Positions 1-6,779 of a DNA stretch of 33,113 nt are shown in pieces. The DNA is from JANOQP01 sp044227705 (GTDB taxonomy: Bacteria > Bacteroidota > Bacteroidia > Chitinophagales > Saprospiraceae), in contig JBGAWE010000019.1 of NCBI GenBank assembly GCA_044227705.1, positions 1-33,113 on the forward strand, given 5' to 3'. A program made the translations under genes and the position numbers. Every line of letters begins with the position of its first letter. Positions within the stretch are counted from its first letter, which is position 1. The notes beneath the pieces were generated by a model that saw nothing but the letters and a program-made list of their open reading frames with translations, did no database searches and had not been told where the DNA came from.

Positions 1-189
1 GGTGTTTTCCGCCCGAACCGCCGGTTTTTCGACCTCCAAAAAAGCAGCCTTCGTCGAGCCGAGGAAGATGTTGCCGAGCGCGGCGTCTAGCGCGTCGAGC
101 GCAACCTCTGCCCGGTCGGCGTGGGTTTGCGCGGCGAGTTTTACTGTAATAAATAGGAGAAAGGCGATGGGGGTTTTCCTAAAGAGCAT
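1..189 (-). CDS. Secreted protein of unknown function, N-terminal part only
   Basis: The reading frame is open from an ATG at 189 to the window edge, giving the first 63 residues. The N-terminus (MLFRKTPIAFLLFITVKLAAQ) is a clear signal peptide: a short basic start, a hydrophobic core and an A-A-Q cleavage region typical of Bacteroidota. The mature part begins THADRAEVALDALDAALGNIF, which looks helical. There is too little sequence to name a family. A promoter-like pair of boxes lies just upstream (215-242), which supports this start. The gene has the same orientation as the beta-barrel protein upstream but probably its own promoter. Confidence 0.6.
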   Translation of the reverse strand, partial: MLFRKTPIAFLLFITVKLAAQTHADRAEVALDALDAALGNIFLGSTKAAFLEVEKPAVRAENT

Positions 190-214
190 GTCTCGAAATT
201 TGGCCAACCAGTCG

Positions 215-242
215 CAAAGTATTGAAAATCAATTGCCTACAA
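215..242 (-). promoter_or_regulatory. Bacteroidota-type promoter for the partial secreted-protein gene
   Basis: Read on the minus strand, TTG (240-242) is followed after 18 bases by TACTTTG (215-221), one base short of the consensus TAnnTTTG. It lies about 26 bases upstream of the ATG at 189. Confidence 0.4.
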
Positions 243-246
243 GAAA

Positions 247-1017
247 TCAATCGACATATTCCACCTTCCGCAAGAACCTGAAACCGACCGACAGCTCCAG
301 CGCGGTGTTGCGGATTTGCCGCTCGGGGATGCTGACCGTCGTCCCCGTCCCCGGGCTGTTGTTCCAACTGCACGGATTAATGATGTTGTTGATGGGCGGC
401 TGTTGGTAGGCCCGCGTGAAATCGGGCTGGATACTGAACTCGATGAACCCGCCGACAAGCTCTGCGAACGGGAACTCGATGCCCGCCCCGAGCGTGAAGC
501 CGCCAACCACCTTTTTGACCGACCGATCGTAGTCGTAAGGCAGGTACAGGATTTCGCAGTCGCTGGCATGCTCCCGCACCTTGTTGAGGTTGTTCCGAAC
601 GCAATACTCCGCCCGCAGCCCGAGCGAGTAGTAGCTCATCACGCTGCCGAGCGGCACCCGCTTCTTCCCCCCGAGCGTCAGGCCGACGTACTCGAAGCGG
701 TACTCGCGCTTGTAGAGGTTGCTGATGCCGCCCGTCGTGAACGAGTAGCGGTACTTGATGGCGCTCCCCTTAACATGGTAGCCCGCCTCGGCGAACAGCG
801 AGAAGCTTGAGGCCTCCTCGTTCAGCGACTCGATGAAAAGCGACCCGTGATATTTTACCAAAAGGTCGCGCTGCAGGGTGTTGTCCCATTTCTGTTGGCC
901 GATGGTCAGCCCACCCTTCGGCCCCCACGCGAAGCCCTGCGCGGCAACATTGTTCTCAAAAATCAGGCTGGCCAACAATCCGAGCATGGCCAAAATCGGG
1001 AAGCAGTTCTTTTTCAA
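247..1017 (-). CDS. Outer-membrane beta-barrel protein (PorT-like family)
   Basis: The 256-residue protein has a signal peptide (residues 1-26, MKKNCFPILAMLGLLASL..., ending in AAQ) followed by glycine- and aromatic-rich alternating segments such as GPKGGLTIGQ, FAEAGYHVKG, VGLTLGGKKRVPLG and YYSLGLRAEY. The C-terminus (ALELSVGFRFLRK) looks like a final barrel strand. This is the pattern of the small outer-membrane barrels (Pfam OMP_b-brl types) that are abundant in Bacteroidota. The start chosen is a TTG codon at 1015-1017, because it gives the two lysines expected before the hydrophobic core; an ATG at 985-987 (residue 11) is the alternative. The substrate or partner cannot be told from the sequence. 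Confidence 0.7.
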   Translation of the reverse strand: MKKNCFPILAMLGLLASLIFENNVAAQGFAWGPKGGLTIGQQKWDNTLQRDLLVKYHGSLFIESLNEEASSFSLFAEAGYHVKGSAIKYRYSFTTGGISNLYKREYRFEYVGLTLGGKKRVPLGSVMSYYSLGLRAEYCVRNNLNKVREHASDCEILYLPYDYDRSVKKVVGGFTLGAGIEFPFAELVGGFIEFSIQPDFTRAYQQPPINNIINPCSWNNSPGTGTTVSIPERQIRNTALELSVGFRFLRKVEYVD

Positions 1018-1049
1018 GACTGAAATAACTAATTGATTGTCAATAACTT

Positions 1050-1085
1050 AAAAGGTCGGCGAGCCTTTCGTCCCGCCGACCTTTT
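1050..1085 (-). terminator. Intrinsic terminator after the ATP-grasp gene
   Basis: A 12-base-pair perfect stem (AAAAGGTCGGCG at 1050-1061 and its complement at 1074-1085) encloses a 12-base loop. Read on the minus strand it ends in TTTT and lies 10 bases after the stop codon of the ATP-grasp gene at 1096. It separates that gene from the outer-membrane protein gene. Confidence 0.8.
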
Positions 1086-1095
1086 GGTTGGATGC

Positions 1096-2103
1096 TCATT
1101 TTTTGGCCGCCGCTTTTTTCGGCTTGGCCGCTCCGCCGCCATCGAGTTCGGCGATGGCCCCGTGCGTCGAGGCGTTGCGGATGTACGTCCCCCAAGTGAG
1201 GTTGTCGTGCCCGTCCTTGTGGCTCTGAGCCCGCTCGATGGCCATGAGCGCAGCGTGCTCGACGACCCACTCGAAATTGGCCTCGCCCACCGAGTTGAGG
1301 TCGGCGTCGGGCGCGGGGTTGCAGAAGTCGATGGCATATGGGATGCCGTCGCGGATGGCAAACTCGACCGTGTTCAGGTCGTACCCGAGCGCGTGGTTGA
1401 GGCGCAGGACGTAGTCGGTCATCTGTTCGACGAGCGCCTTCGAAGGCTTGTGGTCGGCCACATACCGCAGGTGGTGCGGGTTGCGCGGCTCGTAGTCCAT
1501 GATGCGAACGTACTTCCCGCCGAGGCAGTAGCAACGGAAGTACCCGTCAAACTCGATGGCCTCCTGCAGCATCATCACAAGGTTCTCGGTCGTGTTGTAG
1601 TCGCGGAAGAACTGGTCGAAGTCCTCCACTTTGAAGACCGATTTCCACCCGCCGCCGTCGTGCGGCTTCATGAAAAGGGGGAAACCACCCAGATACTGGG
1701 TCATTTTCTCCCACTCGAGCGGGTACTTGAGGTTGCGGAAGGACTGCGCCGACGTGTCCGGCGGCATGTCCTTCGACGGCAGCAGCACCGTGCGCGGCAC
1801 AGGCACGCCGACTTTCGTGGCGAGGCAGTTGTTGAAAAACTTCTCGTCGGCGCTCCACCAGAAGGGGTTGTTGATGACGGCCGTGCCGTTGAGCGCCGCG
1901 TTTTTGAGGTAGGCGCGGTAGAAGGGCACGTCCTGCGAGATGCGGTCGATGAGCACCGCGTAGCCCGACGGCTCGCCCTGCATGAGTTCCTCGACGAGGG
2001 CGCGCTCGGCGTGGATTCCCTTCGGCGCCTTCTTGTTGACGCGCTCGACAAAGGCTTCTGGGAAAGTGGACTCGCGTCCGTGGAGGATGCCGATTTTCTT
2101 CAT
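1096..2103 (-). CDS. ATP-grasp family ligase (RimK/glutathione-synthetase-like)
   Basis: This 335-residue cytoplasmic protein has the ATP-grasp layout. Residues 1-90 form a pre-ATP-grasp region starting MKKIGILHGRESTFPEAF. The lysine and glycine-rich loop FMKPHDGGGWKSVF follows, then the acidic and asparagine ligands for Mg-ATP in NTVEFAIRDGIPYAIDFCNPAPDAD. ATP-grasp enzymes join a carboxylate to an amine or thiol through an acyl phosphate, but the substrate is not predictable here. Related Bacteroidota proteins are often found beside a carboxylate-amine (GCS2-type) ligase; none is in this window. The C-terminal tail AAKPKKAAAKK is lysine/alanine rich and probably disordered. The gene is monocistronic: a TACATTTG promoter box lies upstream and a strong terminator follows. 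Confidence 0.8.
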   Translation of the reverse strand: MKKIGILHGRESTFPEAFVERVNKKAPKGIHAERALVEELMQGEPSGYAVLIDRISQDVPFYRAYLKNAALNGTAVINNPFWWSADEKFFNNCLATKVGVPVPRTVLLPSKDMPPDTSAQSFRNLKYPLEWEKMTQYLGGFPLFMKPHDGGGWKSVFKVEDFDQFFRDYNTTENLVMMLQEAIEFDGYFRCYCLGGKYVRIMDYEPRNPHHLRYVADHKPSKALVEQMTDYVLRLNHALGYDLNTVEFAIRDGIPYAIDFCNPAPDADLNSVGEANFEWVVEHAALMAIERAQSHKDGHDNLTWGTYIRNASTHGAIAELDGGGAAKPKKAAAKK

Positions 2104-2159
2104 TTTGACTGTCCGTTTGAAAGGTGAAATGTGATTTTGTGCTCGGTTGAGGCTGCGGC

Positions 2160-2167
2160 CAAATGTA
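2160..2167 (-). promoter_or_regulatory. Promoter -7 box (TACATTTG) of the ATP-grasp gene
   Basis: On the minus strand TACATTTG matches the Bacteroidota -7 consensus TAnnTTTG exactly, 56 bases upstream of the ATG at 2103. No good -33 TTG was found at the usual distance. Confidence 0.45.
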
Positions 2168-2205
2168 GAAGGCCGTCCAGAAATCGGTCTTCTTTGAAAA
2201 AAAAT

Positions 2206-4224
2206 TCACGCCGGGCCGGACAAAGCGGCGGCCAGGACTTCCCAATCGCGCCCAGCCGACCAGTCTTTGGCGTAAAAAAAATCGAGCCGCTGCCTGACCG
2301 CCTCGCTCGGGTTGTCGAGGCCGAGGCCGTCGAGCGGGCTGAAAATGCCGGGCCTGATTTTGGGGAGATTGCCGCCTGTGGCCGAGTAGCCGACCCATGT
2401 TTCTTTCAAAAAGAGGACTGGAAAAAGCCCGCCGAGCAACAGCCGCCCCTTTTTGAAAAAGACCAAAACCGGCGAGGCGGCCGCCGCCGCAAGGCAGATG
2501 AGCCAGTCGTTCAAGACTTTGTTTCGCTTGGCGAGCGGCGCGGCGAGCGCGAAGCGGGCATCAATCGTGTAAAGCTCGCCCGACGAGTTTTTCGAGTGGC
2601 TGCCGATGATTGACAGGCTCGACTCGGCCAAGATTTTCACCTCGACAGACGGCGGGACGCGGCCCATCCAGCCGATGATTTCTTGGGCGGAAATGTCCTT
2701 TGAGCAAAAGATGATTTCCGTGGCGCGGTATATTCGGATGATTTCGAGGAGATTTTGGCTCTCCCCCAAACTGGAAGTGACGGCCGGTGGAACGTCGGAA
2801 GGGTTTAAAACCCTTCCGACATTGGCTGCGCTCGGCTCGACGAACCCGATGAAATTGGCCGCCACGCCCGCCTCCGTCATCAGCCCCCGCGCCCGCCGTG
2901 CCTCCACCGCTGTGCCGACGACGACGAGGTTTTTCACCGCCGCCCGGCCAAGCCGGAAATTTTTGAACTCAAAAAAATGCAGCGCCGCCCGCAGCCCGCC
3001 CGTCGCCGCGACCGCCCAGACCGCACCGAGCAGCAGCAAAATCCGAGACGAACGCAGCTCCAGATCCAGCAGGCCATAAACGGCGAGCGCCCCGAGCGTC
3101 CCGACGGCGAGGCCGCGCAACAGGCGGCGGAGGCTGTACCGGTCGTCGTAACCGCCGCTCAAAAAGATTCCGCCGAGCCAGAAAGAGAGGTAAATCGGCA
3201 AGTTGATTTGCCAAAAAACGGGCGTGAAGTGGCCGGGGTCGTTGAAATAGCCGACAGCCCAGCGGTCGCGCAGCCAGACAAGGCCGCCCGCGACTAGCAC
3301 CGCGTCTGCCAGCGGGAGGCCGATTTTCTTCAACAGGTTTTGACCGACGGTCAGCCCAGCGCGGAGCCAGATGGCAGCCTCAAGGCCCGCGACATAGGCC
3401 CCCGCGGCACCGCCTCGGAAGTGCTTTTTGGCGAAGATTATCATCGCCTGATAAAAGACACGGACGTAGTTGAGCGAGCCTTTTTTCGTGCTTTCGCCCT
3501 TATAGTGAATGATTTGAGCATCTGAAAGATAGTAATTTTTCCAGCCGCCGAGGGTAAGGCGGTAGCTCAAGTCGATGTCCTCGCCGTACATGAAAAAGTT
3601 CTCGTCGAGCAGGCCGACCTCGTCGAGTGCGGCGCGGCGCATGAACATGAATGCACCCGAGAGCACGTCGACCTCGTGGTTTTCAGACTCAGAAAGGTGG
3701 CCGAGGTGGTAGAAGTTGAAAGTCCTAGAACGGGGGAAAAGCCGCGCCAGCCCGAACGTCTTGCAGAACGCCACCCACGGAGACGGGAACCCCCGCTTCG
3801 ACTCGGGCAAGAACCGCCCGCTCCCGTCGAGCATCCGAACGCCGAGTCCGCCCGCCCGAGGGTGCTTTTCCATGAAGTCGATGCATTTTCGGAAGGTGTT
3901 CTCCTCGACAAGCGTGTCGGGGTTCAAGAGGAGGACGAACTCGCCGCGCGACTGGCGGATGGCTTGGTTGTTTGCTCGCGAGAAGCCGGTGTTGTCTTTG
4001 TTTTCAATCAAAAAAAACTGGGGGAACCGCTCTTTGACGAGCTGCGCTGAGCCGTCGGAGGAGGCGTTGTCGACCACGAAAACCTCCACATTCAGCCCCA
4101 CGGCCGCCCGCTCAACGGAGCGCAGCGCCTGCTCCAAAAAGTAGCGGACGTTGTAGCTGACGACAACGACCGAGAGCTGAATGCTGAATGCTGAATACTG
4201 AATGGCGAGCGGTGAGTCGGGCAT
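2206..4224 (-). CDS. GT2 glycosyltransferase fused to a degenerate polyprenyl-phosphate sugar-transferase-like membrane domain
   Basis: The protein has 672 residues from the ATG at 4224. Residues 17-270 are a GT-A family 2 domain: LSVVVVSYNV, VVDNASSDGSA, DNTGFSRANNQAI, LLLNPDTLV (DxD-like metal site) and YGEDIDLSYRL (catalytic-base region). From about 275 to 415 there are four or five membrane segments. Residues 430-520 form a Rossmann-like part (KNLVVVGTAVEARR). The last 100 residues (LNDWLICLAAAAASPVLVFF ... KPxI-like PKIRPGIFSP ... RLDFFYAKDWSAGRDWEVL) resemble the end of initiating sugar transferases, but the conserved catalytic stretch is eroded. It is the last gene of the polysaccharide cluster. 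Codons 5-18 are made of 7-base repeats, and residues 468-478 come from a palindromic repeat. An ATG at 4317 is in frame but lies across a terminator-like hairpin, so it was not used. Confidence 0.75.
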   Translation of the reverse strand: MPDSPLAIQYSAFSIQLSVVVVSYNVRYFLEQALRSVERAAVGLNVEVFVVDNASSDGSAQLVKERFPQFFLIENKDNTGFSRANNQAIRQSRGEFVLLLNPDTLVEENTFRKCIDFMEKHPRAGGLGVRMLDGSGRFLPESKRGFPSPWVAFCKTFGLARLFPRSRTFNFYHLGHLSESENHEVDVLSGAFMFMRRAALDEVGLLDENFFMYGEDIDLSYRLTLGGWKNYYLSDAQIIHYKGESTKKGSLNYVRVFYQAMIIFAKKHFRGGAAGAYVAGLEAAIWLRAGLTVGQNLLKKIGLPLADAVLVAGGLVWLRDRWAVGYFNDPGHFTPVFWQINLPIYLSFWLGGIFLSGGYDDRYSLRRLLRGLAVGTLGALAVYGLLDLELRSSRILLLLGAVWAVAATGGLRAALHFFEFKNFRLGRAAVKNLVVVGTAVEARRARGLMTEAGVAANFIGFVEPSAANVGRVLNPSDVPPAVTSSLGESQNLLEIIRIYRATEIIFCSKDISAQEIIGWMGRVPPSVEVKILAESSLSIIGSHSKNSSGELYTIDARFALAAPLAKRNKVLNDWLICLAAAAASPVLVFFKKGRLLLGGLFPVLFLKETWVGYSATGGNLPKIRPGIFSPLDGLGLDNPSEAVRQRLDFFYAKDWSAGRDWEVLAAALSGPA
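2791..2823. repeat. 33-base palindromic repeat, copy 1 (inside a coding region)
   Basis: GTCGGAAGGGTTT (2794-2806) and its exact complement (2808-2820) form a 13-base-pair palindrome with one central base. A near-identical copy is at 15074-15106. This copy is translated in frame in the GT2 fusion protein as NVGRVLNPSDV. Confidence 0.85.
4176..4217. repeat. Array of six 7-base units at the GT2 gene start
   Basis: On the plus strand the units are GCTGAAT three times, then ACTGAAT, GGCGAGC and GGTGAGT, in exact 7-base register. The array lies directly after the start codon region of the GT2 gene and encodes residues about 3-16 (SPLAIQYSAFSIQL). Confidence 0.8.
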
Positions 4225-4248
4225 CTGCGAGGGCTGGCTTTGATGGGC

Positions 4249-4286
4249 AAAAAAATTGAGCGGGCCGGGGGAAGCCTGCTCAATTT
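4249..4286 (-). terminator. Terminator- or attenuator-like hairpin between the TolC-like and GT2 genes
   Basis: On the minus strand AAATTGAGC (4278-4286) pairs with GCTCAATTT (4253-4261) across a 16-base spacer, and the hairpin runs directly into a T-run (4249-4255 are all A on the plus strand). It ends only about 25 bases before the GT2 start codon. Confidence 0.6.
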
Positions 4287-4344
4287 GGCCCGGTCGGCGC
4301 GGCGGCCAGCGTGGCAAAACTACTCGAAAACCCTGCCCAAGAGG

Positions 4345-5106
4345 CTACTTGTCCTTGCTTGGATGGTTGACATCCTCCCACCTCACGCCGATGATTTCCT
4401 CCAACCGAAGCCGTGAAACCTGCAATTCGGACTCGGCCTTGATGCGCGACTCGACGGCCTCGTGGTAGGTCTTCGCCGCCTCGTTGTAGTCGGCGAACTT
4501 GACGGCGTCGGTGCGGAAAAGCTGGGCCATCACGTCGAAGTTGTTCTTCGCGTCCTGCTCGACCTGCGTCCGGGCCTTGAGGATTTCGAGTGAAAGTCTG
4601 AAAAGCTGGTAGTGCTCCAAAGTCGTGGCACGGATGGCTAGCTTTTGCGCGTCGATGTCGGCTTCGGCGATTTTGAGGTTTTGGCGGGCGATGCTCGTCT
4701 GGTTTCCGTTGGAAAAAAGGACGCCGAGGTTCAGCCCGAGCGACGGGGTGACGAGGTTGTTGTAGAGGTATTTGTCGAGGTCGAAGCCGACGAGTTGTTG
4801 CGGGGTGGCGTTGTTGTATCGCGGCTTGGTCAGGGGCAACGGCTGCCGCGAGTAGCTGACGGAGGGGCTGACGGCGTTGAGCCAGGTCTTTTTCGCCAAT
4901 TTGACCTCGCTCGCGGCGGCCTCCTTTTTGTAGTCGAGGACTTTGACGGCCGGGTTGTTGACCCAAGCGAGCTGCACGAGGTACTCGGAAAAGTCCTTCG
5001 CCTTTTGGTCGACGGGGACGATGATGCGGTCGAAGTTGGCGACCTGCGCGGCGGCGGTCTTTGCCAAAAATGCTATGAAAAGGAGGGCGAGGGTCGATTC
5101 TTTCAA
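4345..5106 (-). CDS. Short TolC-family outer-membrane-channel-like protein
   Basis: The 253-residue protein starts with a signal peptide (MKESTLALLFIAFLAKTAAAQ). The rest is mostly long amphipathic helix with TolC-type features: an early LAWVNNPAVKVLDYKKEAAASEVKLAKKTWL helix, a strand-like segment (VSPSVSYSRQPLPL, LGLNLGVLFSNGNQ), and a second helical hairpin (QLFRTDAVKFADYNEAAKTYHEAVESRIKAESELQVSRLRLEEIIG). TolC proteins usually have about 430-490 residues with two such repeats; this one has room for one. The start is 2 bases after the O-antigen ligase stop, so the two genes are probably cotranscribed. An export role for polysaccharide is inferred from context only. The stop codon is TAG. 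Confidence 0.65.
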   Translation of the reverse strand: MKESTLALLFIAFLAKTAAAQVANFDRIIVPVDQKAKDFSEYLVQLAWVNNPAVKVLDYKKEAAASEVKLAKKTWLNAVSPSVSYSRQPLPLTKPRYNNATPQQLVGFDLDKYLYNNLVTPSLGLNLGVLFSNGNQTSIARQNLKIAEADIDAQKLAIRATTLEHYQLFRLSLEILKARTQVEQDAKNNFDVMAQLFRTDAVKFADYNEAAKTYHEAVESRIKAESELQVSRLRLEEIIGVRWEDVNHPSKDK

Positions 5107-5108
5107 TT

Positions 5109-6644
5109 TCAGGAAGGTTGTCGGGCCGGTTCGAGACCCGGGTTTTGAGCGGCAAAAGCCGGGTCAAAATTCTTCAACATCACCAACACGGCCAAGAACG
5201 TATTGTAGACTTGGTTCATCGGTAGCTGCAAAATCGCCTCCTGCGTGTAGCAGGCGCAAGTCAACATGAACATCCAGCAGAGCAGTGCGCGGTAGACCGC
5301 CTTTATCCAGGGGTCTTCCACCCGGATGTAGTAGTAGATGCCCGTCCGCAGCACCACAAAGTGAAAGATGCAGTAAAGAATCAGCCCAATCCACCCAAGC
5401 TCGACGGCCATTCTCACATAAGAAGAATCGTGCGGGAACTTGGCCAGCATCGAGTCCGGGTTGAAGCGCCGCCCCCACTCGCCGCAGGAGCCGAGGCCGC
5501 CGCCCAGCGGGTGCGCCTGTATCCAGGGTTGGATGAACTTCTGGTTTTTTAGCCGCGTGTTCATCGACTCGTCGCCCGACGGGCGGAAGGCCGATTGGAT
5601 GCGGTAAATCGTCCCGTTGCCCGTCGATTTGAGAATCAGGAACGCGCCGCACATCGTGAAAAAGGCCAGCCCGATGAGCGTCCTTTTGCTCAAAGTCAGC
5701 CCCGCATAAAAGAAAACGCCGAGCGGCACGAGCACGAAGGCCGTCCGCGTCCCGGTGAACGCCATTGCCCAGAGGGAGAGGCAGCCGAGGAAGCCCAGCC
5801 CGGCCTTTTGCCACTTCTGTGCCGGGCTGTTGAGGGCGAGCGAGAAGCAGAAGACCCCGAAACAGGCCATCATTATCCCAAAAGTCGTCGGGTCGAACAT
5901 GAACGACGGGACGCGCAGACGGCCCCAGTTGTAGTAAAGCTCGAACCTTTCTTTCGACTCGTAAATCCATTGTTTTTCCCTTTCCGACAGGCCGAAAAAC
6001 TGCTGCTTCAGCCCATAAAGCGCTGACAGTGAACCCATTAGCCCAATCCAGCGGAGGATGCCCCAGATTTTCTTTTTCGAGTCAAAGGCAAAGGCGGCGA
6101 TGTAGTAGATGAGGAGCTGGATGGCCACCGTCCGCACCGTGTAGAGCCACGCCATCTTCGACTCGGCGCCGGGGTTGAGAACTTGGAGGATGTTGTAATA
6201 GAGCCAGATGAGGATGACCGTTGAAATCGGGCCTTTGAAAAACCGCCAGTCGCGGTCCTTGATTTGCCGCAAAAGGATGGCGGCCATGCAGATGAAGATG
6301 AGCAAGTCGAGCAGCGTCCCGATGGGCGCGGTCGTGAACTTGGCGGCGAACGGCACCAGCAGCGCAATGGTCAGAATCATGCCCAGCCCGAGCGTCAGAT
6401 CGAACAGGCAAAGCCCGATGAGCGGCGCGCCCACCAGACCGAGGAAAAGGAGGGCCGACCATTTCAGTTCCAGCCCGCTCATCACATAGCTCAACGGCAG
6501 CGCGAGCATCAAAAGGACGACCGCGCCGAGCGGGCTTTGCAGCTTTTGCGCCCAAATCTGCCGTCCGAGCCAGCCGCGAAACCGGGCGAGCCATGAGGTC
6601 TTTTCCAAAAAACTGGCCCCGTCGCGGAGCGCACCTTGTTGCAT
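5109..6644 (-). CDS. O-antigen ligase / polysaccharide polymerase (Wzy_C family)
   Basis: This 511-residue inner-membrane protein has about 10-12 hydrophobic segments (for example GAVVLLMLALPLSYVMSG, GMILTIALLVPFAAK, LLIYYIAAFAF, AFVLVPLGVFFYAG). A large periplasmic loop around residues 350-415 carries the family signature: HPLGGGLGSCGEWG followed by FPHDSSYVRMAVELGWIGLILY. Such proteins polymerise or transfer undecaprenyl-linked glycans on the periplasmic side. The neighbours (flippase, two glycosyltransferases, TolC-like protein) support a surface-polysaccharide role. The sequence does not decide between ligase and polymerase. The C-terminal tail (AAQNPGLEPARQPS) is short and polar. Confidence 0.85.
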   Translation of the reverse strand: MQQGALRDGASFLEKTSWLARFRGWLGRQIWAQKLQSPLGAVVLLMLALPLSYVMSGLELKWSALLFLGLVGAPLIGLCLFDLTLGLGMILTIALLVPFAAKFTTAPIGTLLDLLIFICMAAILLRQIKDRDWRFFKGPISTVILIWLYYNILQVLNPGAESKMAWLYTVRTVAIQLLIYYIAAFAFDSKKKIWGILRWIGLMGSLSALYGLKQQFFGLSEREKQWIYESKERFELYYNWGRLRVPSFMFDPTTFGIMMACFGVFCFSLALNSPAQKWQKAGLGFLGCLSLWAMAFTGTRTAFVLVPLGVFFYAGLTLSKRTLIGLAFFTMCGAFLILKSTGNGTIYRIQSAFRPSGDESMNTRLKNQKFIQPWIQAHPLGGGLGSCGEWGRRFNPDSMLAKFPHDSSYVRMAVELGWIGLILYCIFHFVVLRTGIYYYIRVEDPWIKAVYRALLCWMFMLTCACYTQEAILQLPMNQVYNTFLAVLVMLKNFDPAFAAQNPGLEPARQPS

Positions 6645-6668
6645 AACTTGTTGAGGTTCAACAGGTTC

Positions 6669-6779
6669 TTAGAAAAACAGCACCTTCATGAAAATCAAAA
6701 CCAGGAACAGCGCGACGGCCGCGACCATCATGTTCTCGATGAGCCGGTCGGTGGAGTTGAGCTTCTTCTCGCTTTTCAT
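6669..6779 (-). CDS. 36-residue single-pass membrane protein, coupled to the glycosyltransferase
   Basis: An ATG at 6779 overlaps the TGA of the upstream glycosyltransferase gene (ATGA arrangement) and opens a 36-codon frame ending in TAA, 24 bases before the O-antigen ligase start. The product begins with a charged segment (MKSEKKLNSTDRLIEN) and ends with one strongly hydrophobic helix (MMVAAVALFLVLIFMKVLFF). The stop-start overlap, the sensible membrane topology and the position in a packed operon are the evidence that it is real. No family was recognised; it could be a small partner of the ligase. Confidence 0.55.
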   Translation of the reverse strand: MKSEKKLNSTDRLIENMMVAAVALFLVLIFMKVLFF

